From Tetraselmis striata (Eukaryota > Chlorophyta > Chlorodendrophyceae > Chlorodendrales > Chlorodendraceae), in the NCBI GenBank assembly GCA_006384855.1, contig VCJN01000810.1:186001-250000 (forward strand): a DNA stretch of 64,000 nt. Reading direction: 5' to 3'. Under the pieces are notes generated by a model that was not told where the DNA came from, ran no database searches, and saw nothing but the letters and a program-made list of their open reading frames with translations. The number at the start of each line of letters is the position of its first letter. Position 1 is the first letter of the stretch. Shown one piece after another: positions 54,979 through 64,000 of the stretch. The translations under genes were made by a program, and so were the position numbers.

Positions 54979-55468
54979 GGCAAGAGCAGCTTGTCGCCCA
55001 ACAAGCTGCGCAAGAAACATTCCAAGAAGCGCGGGCCGAGTCCTCCTTCAAGACGGCAATAGAGTTGGAGGACGACGACCCTTCCAGGCGCCTAAGCCGA
55101 AACACGAAGCCACGTCAAGCCGTCAGGCGCCTTCGGGTGCCGCTGGTGGGAGTCGCAGGGCCACATCTTCCCGTGGCGGTGCCGCATCTCCGCTTCCCCG
55201 ACCCGCATCTCCGCCTATGGAGGCAAGAGCAGCAGCAGCTTGTCGCCCATTAAGCTGCGCAAGAAGCATTCCAAGAAGCGTGGGCCGACTCCTCCTTTAA
55301 GATGGCGAAAGAGTTGGAGGACGACGACCCCTTCTAGGCGCCGAAGCCGAAACGCGAAGCCACGTCAAGCCGTTAGGCGCCTTCGGGTGCCGCTGGTGGG
55401 AGTCGCAGGGCCACATCGTCACGTGGCGGTGCCGCATCTCCGCCTCCCCGACCCGCATCTCCGCCTAA
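54979..55468 (+). repeat. Tandem duplication, unit about 243 bp
   Basis: 54979-55221 and 55222-55468 share aagctgcgcaagaa(a/g)cattc, gagttggaggacgacgaccc and cgccttcgggtgccgctggt. Frames containing KLRKKHSKKR and ELEDDDPSRR differ by one base, so any coding role has decayed. The unit is basic and looks like the C-terminal tail of a nuclear or transposon protein. Confidence 0.7.
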
Positions 55469-55841
55469 GGAGCCCTCATCTCTGGACGCGAAGCCCGCAC
55501 CGCTGCCCGCGCCGACATCTCGCCCCAACTCCGCGTCGCTGTCAGCAGGGTTCAGAGGTAGCATCTCGTTGCGACGAACACAATCTCTGAGGCCGGCGAT
55601 AGACTCGTAGGCCCGGGGCGTCTTCTCTGCGCGAGTGAGGCTCGATTTCCAGGCTCGAAACGCCAGTGGCCACGCGCTCGCGTCCGCAATCTTCCAAGGT
55701 GAGGCGGATAGTACTTTACGCGACTGAGGGCGCGAAGAGGACACGCCGATGTGCCACTTTAGTACTCTCGTATAGTATTGCATTGCACCTGAAATGTGAC
55801 CGAAAAATGGGTACATATCCCAGCCTAAGCGATCACGTGGG

Positions 55842-55893
55842 GGGCACATTTTTGAGTCTAGGAATTGGACCGTTTTGACTCAAAAATGTGCCC
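55842..55893. repeat. Perfect 17-bp hairpin
   Basis: gggcacatttttgagtc and its exact complement gactcaaaaatgtgccc are separated by 18 bp. Sequence words are shared with the hairpin at 51.2 kb, which suggests a small foldback family. Confidence 0.75.
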
Positions 55894-55979
55894 TATACCC
55901 TGTTGTGTAAATATGCACTCGAGGCAGCATGAGCCTCCGATGAGCGCCATATCTGCGCAGTTCGCGACAATGCGCCATT

Positions 55980-56785
55980 AGGGGACGTCACTAACGACGC
56001 AGTGCCAACGCGCACACGAGATAGCGTTGCAAGCGCACCTAACAGCTTCCTAAAAACACCCTATGGAACGCTTGCAAACCGTTTGCATGCAAGTATCGGC
56101 CGAAATTCGTGCTGGTCTGTCTCTCGAGCAGGGCGGATGGTGCAGCGGGTGGCGGGCGACGCGACAGCAATCTAGGAAGTCGCCAAGCGGGAATGGGGCA
56201 GCTCACCGCACGGGGGCGCTCGCGGCCGGTCAGCGCCCGATCAAACCTGCCTAAGGGGTATATGGTCGCGGCGGAGTCAGGGTGGTGGTCGGTGATGGTC
56301 CGCGGGCGGCCGCTCGCCGGTTCTTGGAATGGTATCGGTGGAGATGTGCACAGTGGTGGCGCGCCATGTTAGTGCGGTGCGCGACACAACGCCAGTAGGG
56401 CACATCACTAACGACGCAGTGCCGACGCGCAAACGAGACAGCGTTGCAAGCGCACCTACTAACACCCGGAGAACACCCTATGGAACGCTTGCGAACCGTT
56501 TATAGGCGGACATTGGTCGAGATGCTTGCAGGTTTATCTCTCGAGCTGGGCGGATGGTGCCGCGGTTGGTGGGTTACGCGACATCAATCTAGGAAGTCGC
56601 TAGGCGGGAATGGGGCAGCTCACCGCACGGGGGTGCTCGCGGCCGGTCAACTCCCGGTCAAACCTGCCTAAGGGGTATATGGTCGCGGCGGAATCAAGGT
56701 TGTGGTCGGGGATGGCCTGCGGTCGGCCCCTCGTTGGGTCTTGGAATGGTGTCGGTGGAGATGTGCAGAGTGGTGGCGCGGCAGT
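55980..56785 (+). repeat. Tandem duplication, unit about 417 bp
   Basis: Both units contain cactaacgacgcagtgcc, ggaacgcttgc(a/g)aaccgtt, gggaatggggcagctcaccg and gtatatggtcgcggcgga at constant spacing. Divergence is about 10-15%. No gene is supported. Confidence 0.8.
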
Positions 56786-57136
56786 GCCGAAACCCGTAGT
56801 ATCCGTGAGTTCCTGTACGGGATCGCGACATTAAAAAATCGATACCCGGTACTGTACTCGCTGTGAGGACCGCCAAGGAAGTTGCGCACAGCCAACAACA
56901 CCGCGAAGATGTAGACCACCGTCAAAGCGGACTTCCCGAGACGGCCGCGGCCCTCAACCACAAAAGGGTGATACCGGTGATCACTCTGCACTGGAGCGGA
57001 AGACGCCCGGTCGTCCGCTGGCAACTTTACCTGCTCCACCTCGGTCGTCGCGATCCCCGGTAGCACCAGCGGGGGTCGTTGCTCCAAGAGCTGAGGGTCG
57101 TAGAGGACACGCACGCAAAGTCGATAATGTAATCGC

Positions 57137-57160
57137 CCCCCCCCCCCCCCCCCCCCCCCG
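57137..57160. repeat. C homopolymer upstream of the retroposon
   Basis: A run of about 23 C residues, 75-100 bp before the point where the leader shared with 17.3 kb begins. Confidence 0.9.
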
Positions 57161-57458
57161 CCAACGTCAAGTCCGACGACGGCCGCGAGCTGTCCGCTGG
57201 GCGCAGCTCACTCATCGTCTCAAAGGTCAATATATATATAGACTTCTCACTTTCCAGCCGGCCCTTAACACCGGGCGAAGTACTGCGTATGTACTAAATC
57301 CGGGCGAGCAGGCGCGGCTACTGGTACTGGTAGCGTGATCCTCATGTGAAACGGCGGATCCTCCGACGACCGGACGACCCACCACCAAGCCAGCTGACGG
57401 CTTGCGCCCACAGCGGCGTGAAGATTCGGCCTTCCAGGAGGACACCACAACAGCTAGC

Positions 57459-60090
57459 ATGGATACAAACAGCTCTGAGAAGCAACCGGACGCCGGGGTC
57501 GGCACCTTTCTGGCCGCACTCCGAGGCGGCAGAGTGCAACATCCAACGATCCGTACGGTCGCAACTGCAAAAAAAATCGCAGGCACCCAACTCCCACCAG
57601 CAACCCGCCGCCACATACGCGTGCTGCAACTAACGCCCATCCCACCTACTTCTCACCGGCCTCCCCGCCGGTACGGACGATGCCCCCATGTGGCCCTACT
57701 GTTCGGCGATCTGGTGGCCCAGCACCAAGCCATGGACGAGGAGTCGCGCAGCCGGACTGTGACGAACCTGATCCGCACCCTCACCCCCAAAATCGGCGTT
57801 CAATTCCTACCAGCAGACGCCAGGGTGGTGACCCGCCGCCCCCCCAAGCCAGCCGCCGCCGACACCGCTGGACCGATTGGCACTAGGCTCCCCACCACCA
57901 CATGGTCCGTCATCCTGCGACTGGCCCGCAGAGACACACCCGAGAGCGTTCTGCATACCCAATGGACTGGAGAAGGCACAGCGATCCTCGACCGCCAGGG
58001 CCGCCGCTGCTCCATCCGCCTGCTCGGAGCACCACACCTCGACGACATCGAACGCCCGATACACCAAGTGTGGCTTCGCTCCCCTTCGTTCAGAGCCCTC
58101 ACGGAGGCCGACATGTGGCTGCGCCTGGCGGAGGGCCTTCTCCCAGCATATGACCAACCCCAGCCATGCGAAGCGGCAGCAGACCGACCGGCGGCGACAC
58201 CGGCGGACGTCCTGGCACTCGCAGGAGTGAGAGTCTGGGCCGAGTACGAGGCCGACACAGACGCAGACGACGCCGTCATCTGCCCCCCGACCCGCACACT
58301 ACTGGCCCTCCTGGAAGTCCGAGAGATATGGAAAGCCCGCCGCTCGGCAGACTCGGTTCGCCTCGAACTCCTCGATCCCGAAGCGGCGCGTCTACTACAG
58401 GATGTGTGCCGCGATGCGGCATTGGCGCTGCCGTTTGGCGGCCAGTCGCAGGGCCGAGCAGTGATCCAAGTCACAGTCGAACACAGCGAGGACCGCGAGG
58501 ACCAGCCCACCGCCCCGCTCCCAGGAGTACTGCCCCCGGCGCTGTCCAAACAGTTCTTCCGATGCGCGTTGACGGCCAAGGCGGTCTGCACCGGCCCCCT
58601 GGCCAACCTGGAGCTGCCGACGGTGGAGCAGCTAGCGGAGGCCATCGCAGCCACTGTAAGCCAGCGCACCAACACACCCCCCGAGCTGCACCACGCACAA
58701 TGGCTGACAGACACCATGACAGCTGCTGGCGTCGAGATTCGCCACTACCACACAGAGCCGACACTGCTGCGAGTGGGGGACGACCACCTCTGCGCCATCT
58801 CCCTCGGCAAAGAAGACGAGGAGTTCGCGGACACCCTGCGCCTGGCAGTGGCCCTCACCTCACATGTCGCACTACTGCGGGCGATACGCCTCCGCACCAT
58901 CGTCATCTACCTCACGGAGTCCGAGTTCGACCCCTCGGAGCTGCTCATCCACCCCTTCAGCCAGACGATCCGCGAGGCGGGAGAACTGGGTGGCAACACT
59001 GGCCACAACCAGATCCGACGCGCTGCGATAGGCATACGTAAGAAGGTCCGGAAGACCGCCCCAGCGTCACTAGCCCTACGAGCCACCGGACGCCCATTCT
59101 ACACCCTCACCCTGCAACTGACCGCCCACCACCACAGCATCATTGGTGGCACCCGCAGCACCGACAGAACGGAGCAGTGGCGCAAGACAGTGTCGACAGC
59201 GTGCGGGAAGATCAAGGCCGCGCCAGCTCCGGCACCAGCCGAGAGGCGCCCTGCCGACACATCACCAGCCCCGCCACCGGCAGGCCCAATCGCACTACCT
59301 CTTCCAGCGACCCCAGCAGCCCAGACCGCACCCCTGGTCCGCGACGCTCCCCCCCCCCCCCCCCCCCCCCAGGGTTCGAGCACGTCCCACCGAGGCGCGG
59401 AGCGGTTGCGGACGCAGTGGCAGCCATCGACCAGCGAGGAGCTGCAACGGAGCGAGCCCCCGGAGCAGCCCCCCGGCCCCCAGCCCCTGCACCTACAGCC
59501 ACAGCCCCAGCGGCAACTGCCATGCCTTGAGTACATGCGGACGACGAGGAGGAACTGGAACTCAACTACGAGGAGAACGACAGCGCCATGGAGGTGGACA
59601 CCACTCAGGGCGCGGCAGCAGAGACACCAGGTCTGGCACACATATCCCTCGATTCCCCCCAGCGCTCAGCAGTGCACCGCACATTCAGGGAGGGCACACC
59701 CAATGGCAGCACTGAGAGACTAGCAGAACTCCACCACCTCACCACAGCAGCCACAGAGCTGCTTGCACAATCCTCTCCTGCCATTCAACCAGCACTAGCC
59801 GCCAACCTGGCAAGCCTCGCAGCAGAGACACATACACCAGCTACGCAACCCACAGCGCCTCTCCATCCAGCTGGAGCGCCACCCCAGCCAACCCACCCCA
59901 ACCAGCAAGGGCAAGGCAGCCACAACAGCCAAACATAAGAAGAAGCAGCCCAGGGGCCGCAGCCGCTCGGACGGCGCCACCCGCAACCGCAGCAGGAGCA
60001 AGCTGCGCCTCTCTGGCGCCCACGGCTTAGACAGCGAGTGGGAGACGGACGAGGAAGCAGCTCACCCGTCCAGCAGCTCACACCAGTAAG
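57459..60090 (+). CDS. Large ORF of the unclassified retroposon
   Basis: It begins at ATG 57459 (MDTNSSEKQPDAGVGTFLAA) and is open to the C run at 59349-59370, about 630 residues. It contains TWSVILRLARRDTPESVLHT, LSKQFFRCALTAKAVCTGPL and AVALTSHVALLRAIRLRTIV, a natural globular composition with no known domain. The middle is Ala/Pro-rich. After the C run the best continuation is in another frame (GFEHVPPRRGAVADAVAAID, a TGA, then DDEEELELNYEENDSAMEVD to 59938). The final basic tail (KHKKKQPRGRSRSDGATRNR, then DSEWETDEEAAHPSSSSHQ, TAA at about 60090) is in a third frame. It may be an ORF1/Gag-like nucleic-acid-binding protein. Confidence 0.5.
59349..59370. repeat. C homopolymer inside the large ORF
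   Basis: A run of about 21 C residues coding for Pro. Its length decides which frame is read downstream. Confidence 0.9.
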
Positions 60091-60665
60091 CTGCTGAGCG
60101 AGCCACTGCAGCACCACCCAAGCCAGCTGCCTCAAGAACACCGCCCACCACTAACCATGTGCCCGGTGCAGCTCACACACCAACACGCACCCTACACACA
60201 ATGAACACACAATCCGAATACCACAACCGCCACAAACAACACCCACCCAATTTCATGCTGGAGGACATCGCAACCCCCACCAATCATATTAGCCGGCTCA
60301 GCGATGCATAAATACTGAGCACCACATAGCTATTCCGGTCAGCCCCCTTCCCCCATCATACCTTGGTAGTTGTAGGCGGGACGCTTCGGCTGCCTAAGCT
60401 TGCCTGCTGAGCTCTGGATGGGATATATAGGCCTGACTTAGGTAGGGACATCATGGGGGCGCTGCTGTCTTAGCTATATATAGCCCACTGGAAGGAGGAG
60501 GGGCTAGGAAACATTGAAGGATGGCCGGTAGCTTGAACTGTGATAACGCTTCGTGTTCCCCACTGTGGTTAGAGATAGCAGGTCCTGAGAACAACTTAAT
60601 CTGAGCGAGCGGATGCATTAGACTAGACGTTGTAACTAATTTCAATTTCAATTTCAAGTTCAAGT

Positions 60666-61290
60666 CGCCGGCTCCCGAGCGGTCCATGTCAAGCACCGCC
60701 CCCGCTTTAATTGCCACAGATGCCCACAGATTCTTCAAAGCGGTATGCGTGCGGTCCTTGTAGTTCGCTACGGGGCAGATGGGTAAATGATCCACGATGA
60801 AATCCGTAGCGCTCCAGTTCGAGCCATCCGTAGAGCGAAGCCATAAGGGATCAATACCACACGTGCGGCCAGGGCAAGTGACAAGCGCGGAACCTCCACG
60901 CGGGCAAAGGCCCAGCACCCGCGCAGCGGCGGCCGAATAAGCAACATGGGGAATCTTGCGGGCTGATTCGTGATCCGACTAGAAAAGCGACACGGAGCCC
61001 GGCCCGCACGCGCTGTACATGCGCAGGGTATCAAGTCGCGAGGCCGCGGCACCAGTACGCTGGAAGTTGAGATCGAGGGCCACGAAGTCACGCAGGCGAA
61101 TCGCACGGCTGAGGTGGCGTTGGACAACCATGGTCGTGGGCTGATCATCGGAGGCCGCACCCGAACCCGTACTTCGTAATTAATATGGTAGGATACGCTC
61201 GTACATACGCGCTATCACGGTGTATATACTCTAGTACTCTATAGTGTGTATCCATCTACTACTCCCTTCAGCCGTGAAAAATAAAAGCCG
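60666..61290. other. No clear gene
   Basis: A minus frame (61160-60768) reads ALNATSAVRFACVTSW-like sequence but has no recognised domain. Nothing else is seen before the SINE. Confidence 0.3.
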
Positions 61291-61297
61291 GCCTCTT

Positions 61298-61735
61298 CGT
61301 CTGTCCGCTCGGCGGTAGAGCGCGCGGAGGTCTACCCGTACTGGTACTCACGAGATAACCGCCCGGATCGATTATTGCCGGCTCGGTCAGTTCAGTAGGG
61401 CAATATCGCCCGGCCCCGTGTCCCGGCTTTACCGGTTAATGCATTATATTATTTACATGAGCTAGCAGCAGAGGGCGATATATCGGAAATCACCAAAATA
61501 AAAGGCAATCAGAAAGGTCCTCTACAGCGACTGCGGGGTTAATGCATTATATCGCCCCTGCTCATCGCGGTTCAAATGCGGCAACGGCGGTCTAATCTGA
61601 GAACAGGTATCTCACATAGTAGTCGCTACCTGTATGCGTGACCCACGCGACTGCAGTCGGCGCACGAGGTCAGGTGCTGGGGCGGCTTCTGCACCCGATG
61701 ACCCGGCCCTGGGCGAACTCCACTTTTACTTACTG
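61298..61735 (+). mobile_element. tRNA-derived SINE, copy 4, with internal insertion
   Basis: The head (gtccgctcggcggtagagcg) and body (actgcagtcggcgcacgagg, ggggcggcttctgc) match the SINE family. The body is split by about 100 bp (61450-61550) flanked by ggttaatgcattatat on both sides (61434 and 61537). The insert carries the acatgagctagcagcag repeat. Confidence 0.65.
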
Positions 61736-61764
61736 TACAGATAAAAATATACATATAGATACAG

Positions 61765-61790
61765 TGACACTACCTCTATAGTGAATATTC

Positions 61791-61822
<32 letters not shown>

Positions 61823-61938
61823 GTTCACTGTAGATGTAGGTTCACTATGGAGGTATTCACTGTAGCCTTCCGGCAGCCTACCTCTGCAGTGATTGTGTTC
61901 ACTATAGGGGTAGGGTTTTCACTATAGGGGTAGTGTCA
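61765..61938. mobile_element. MITE with 21-bp terminal inverted repeats
   Basis: The ends 61765-61785 and 61918-61938 are inverted copies with one mismatch (tgacactacctctatagtg... and its complement). Inside are more copies of ttcacta(t/g)...gtag and a long C run (61792-61820). No coding capacity. Related motifs recur at 62477, 62523-62565 and 62775. Confidence 0.7.
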
Positions 61939-62039
61939 GACGGTTATCGTTGTGGCGGGGCGAGCGATTGACCTTCAAACAGGTGGGAATCGTTTTATGT
62001 ACTTTTTGGTTACATGGAGAGCGTCAAGAGAATCGTTTC

Positions 62040-63400
62040 GTGCATTACATCAAACAACACCTTAGCCCTGAGAGGGATGGGGGTTGTCATCTATGGGCTG
62101 CACCCTTTCTACAGCGGTGAAATAAGAGCCATTGGCACGGCACTGTATTTCTCGGGAAACTTGGCCTCGTACTCCCCCTGGCACATGTGGTGCAACAATC
62201 CGGTGCAGCCAGCTACACCACACTCTTTCAGCTCTGGCCCGCCGGGCTCTCCCATGGCGGCAACTACGCAGTGCATGCCATAGCAATAGCGCTAATCGGG
62301 TTCCACCATGGCGGCGAGGCTTGCGTTGCTGTGATGGCATCACCGACTGTGCATGCAGCGAATGTATGTGCCGCCAACAACACTGTGTCAGTGTAATACA
62401 GTATAGAGCCGCCGCGCACGCCGCCACCGCAGCCGGCGCTCTACTTTACAGCGAGACAGCGAGTAAAGTAATGGAGGTTCACTATAGAGGTAGGGACCCC
62501 CCATTCGGGACCCCCCCCCTTTTACTATAGGGGTAGGTTCACTATAGCAGTGTGTTCACTATAGACTAATTACATAAGGGCTTTCACAAAAGCGCACTAC
62601 AAGCAGAACTAACGTCGACTGTGAAAGGTTGCCAGCAAAAGAGAGACATAAGCCTGAAACCAAGATCGAGTAGGAGGACATGGAGCCAAGAACCAAGAAG
62701 GAGCCAAGGGAACCACGAAATCACTTAGCTGCCAGGGACCAAAGGGACCCCCGCCCCGGGGTAGGCTATCAGCCTTCACTATAGAGGTATGCCGCAGCAT
62801 CCGTCATATCCGCGTGCGCGTGAAGAACGGGACAGCCAAGCCCTTCCGGGTCGGCTAGGGTTAAAGCTAGGGTTCCATACCCGGTTGAGACCACAGGCAG
62901 GGCACCTGATTGGTTAGGGTTCCATACCCTGGCCATAGCCCTGCGCGAGGCGCAAGGAGACATACATACCGGAGATCAGAGACCCGCCCAAGCACACCTA
63001 GGCGGGACTTCTAAGGGAACTCAGATAGTACCTCTAATCGGGACCTCTAACAGGGACCCCCAAGGTAGACTACCTGCAGAAGACGAAGTACTGTACTGCT
63101 GCTGGTACAAGGCGCAAGACTCACTGTAGCCGCGGCCGAGTAGTAGTATAGGACTTAATGAGTACAATTAGACAAGAACAGTGCGTAATGCGTCTGGCGC
63201 GCGGTGCGCGCACGGCGCGCGTGCTATTAGCACTTAGCGTGACGTGCGGCCGCCTTGCCATGGCCGCGATCGCGTGCTTATAGAGGGCCTCCGCCTTCTG
63301 GCGGTCCCTCTTCCCCCTTGTCTTGCCTGTGTGTGCCTGTGTTTGCCTATGTTTGCCTGTGTTTGGCATAGGCAAGAACCTCTGCACGGGACGGAGACGG
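62040..63400. other. No gene; scattered TTCACTATAG-type motifs
   Basis: Copies of ttcactatag(a/g)ggtag occur at about 62477, 62532 and 62776, probably decayed relatives of the MITE at 61.8 kb. A short tgtgtttgcctatgtttgcc repeat is at about 63330-63365. No coding frame is supported. Confidence 0.45.
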
Positions 63401-63408
63401 TGTAAGAG

Positions 63409-64000
63409 ACGGAGATCGGCTTGAGGAACGAGGGCCAAAGGTAATCACGGTAGCCTGCGTGCTTGTCGTACGGTCGCACGCGTGCTGCTCGCTGCATCGT
63501 GCGCGCGCGCTGCTGGTGGTGCTGGGTTGTCACCATTCGACCATTCGTCTTATGTACTCTTACGAGCAGTTCCCATATAGGTTTGCCTCCAACACCCCTT
63601 AGACCTTTCCTCACCTCTAGCACTCACTCTCACCCACAAGAGCTCTTCCCCCTTGTCTGAACGCGAACCTAAGTCACGACAGGCACCTCTCAGACGCCTA
63701 TAGGGCTTTAGTTCAGACCAGCGTTGCTGGTCTTGCCCGTACTCAGGGGGGTGAATGCCAGTGGCAATGAAGCCTTTCACCACAGGTCACTGCCACGCCG
63801 TGCAGTACTTTATGCAGTGCTGGTCGCGGCTATCAACCGTTCCTACAGTACTTTACGTCGGTACCGGGTCGAATGGTGACAACCCAGCACCACCAGCAGC
63901 GCGCGCGCACGATGCAGCGAGCAGCACGCGTGCGACCGTACGACAAGCACGCAGGCTACCGTGATTACCTTTGGCCCTCGTTCCTCAAGCCGATCTCCGT
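63409..64000. repeat. Perfect 134-bp inverted repeat at the window edge
   Basis: 63409-63542 is the exact reverse complement of 63867-64000, with about 324 bp between. The right arm reaches the last base of the window, so the repeat probably continues. It may be the inner part of a large palindrome, a TIR element, or an assembly fold-back. Confidence 0.9.

Larger units (their letters stand above)
57235..60665 (+). mobile_element. Unclassified retroposon with one large ORF
   Basis: The leader (57235-57458) recurs at 17290-17560, and the 3' end (60515-60665, tail aatttcaatttcaatttcaa) recurs at 15855-16012. Between them lies a large ORF. Leader, ORF and a simple-repeat 3' tail suggest a LINE-like or related retroposon. 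No reverse transcriptase or endonuclease motif was recognised, so this may be a non-autonomous member, or an ORF1-only deletion derivative. Confidence 0.5.

Noticed and set aside
58166-59041. Plus-strand ORF of 291 codons within the large retroposon ORF
   Set aside because: A shadow frame with Arg/Pro/Gly/His-rich composition. The overlapping frame is longer, starts with an ATG shared with the 17-kb copy, and has normal composition.
61890-62570. CACTATAGGG-like sequences resembling a T7 phage promoter
   Set aside because: Only the last 10 or so bases match, the upstream part is absent, and the motif is explained by the MITE terminal repeat.

Overview
This is a GC-rich nuclear eukaryotic window. 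The evidence is spliced genes with GT/AG introns, tRNA-derived SINEs, Ty3/gypsy, DIRS-like and PAT/Ngaro-like retroelements, minisatellites, and at least 17 long pure C or G runs. An adenylyl cyclase of the soluble/ADCY10 type (two class III domains plus a P-loop NTPase and a long helical tail) in such a genome fits a flagellated green alga. A prasinophyte such as Cymbomonas would be a reasonable guess, but the organism is inferred and not shown. No bacterial-style operons, rRNA genes, CRISPR arrays or intact tRNA genes were seen. Only two genes look like host genes with coherent exon structure. (1) A minus-strand four-exon gene (7978 to 6673) encodes a small protein of about 256 residues with a CxxC...CxxC zinc-ribbon-like motif. 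(2) A plus-strand gene of about 18.4 kb (24721-43121) encodes an ADCY10-like cyclase in 13 recognisable exons. Its 12 introns carry SINEs, small TIR elements, poly-A retroposons and poly-C/G tracts. Exon phases agree at every junction except the last. Three single-base frame disruptions are concentrated in exon 5. Most of the rest is mobile or repetitive DNA. Layout: 0.8-2.0 kb, long imperfect inverted repeat; 2.0-5.2 kb, decayed ORFs; 6.7-8.0 kb, zinc-ribbon gene; 8.7-11.9 kb, tyrosine-recombinase element with gag and recombinase but no reverse transcriptase, bounded by split direct repeats (A1, then B1-A2-B2); 12.1 kb, SINE; 13.1-13.65 kb, piggyBac-like C-terminal Cys-rich tail; 15.9-17.7 kb, pieces of an unclassified retroposon; 17.8-21.6 kb, decayed minus-strand Ty3/gypsy element; 22.25-23.35 kb, minisatellite of about 67 bp; 24.7-43.1 kb, cyclase gene; 45.1-48.9 kb, DIRS-like pol and recombinase fragments in inverted duplication; 49-51 kb, decayed unknown ORF; 52-56.8 kb, satellites and tandem duplications including a chromodomain fragment; 57.2-60.7 kb, large retroposon-like ORF; 61.3-62.8 kb, SINE and MITE cluster; 63.4-64.0 kb, perfect 134-bp inverted repeat running to the window edge. 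The best candidates for a little-described system are the gag plus recombinase element without reverse transcriptase, the cyclase with an acylation-type N-terminus and altered bicarbonate-site residues, and the recurrent growth of C/G homopolymers next to 5' splice sites and inside transposon copies.
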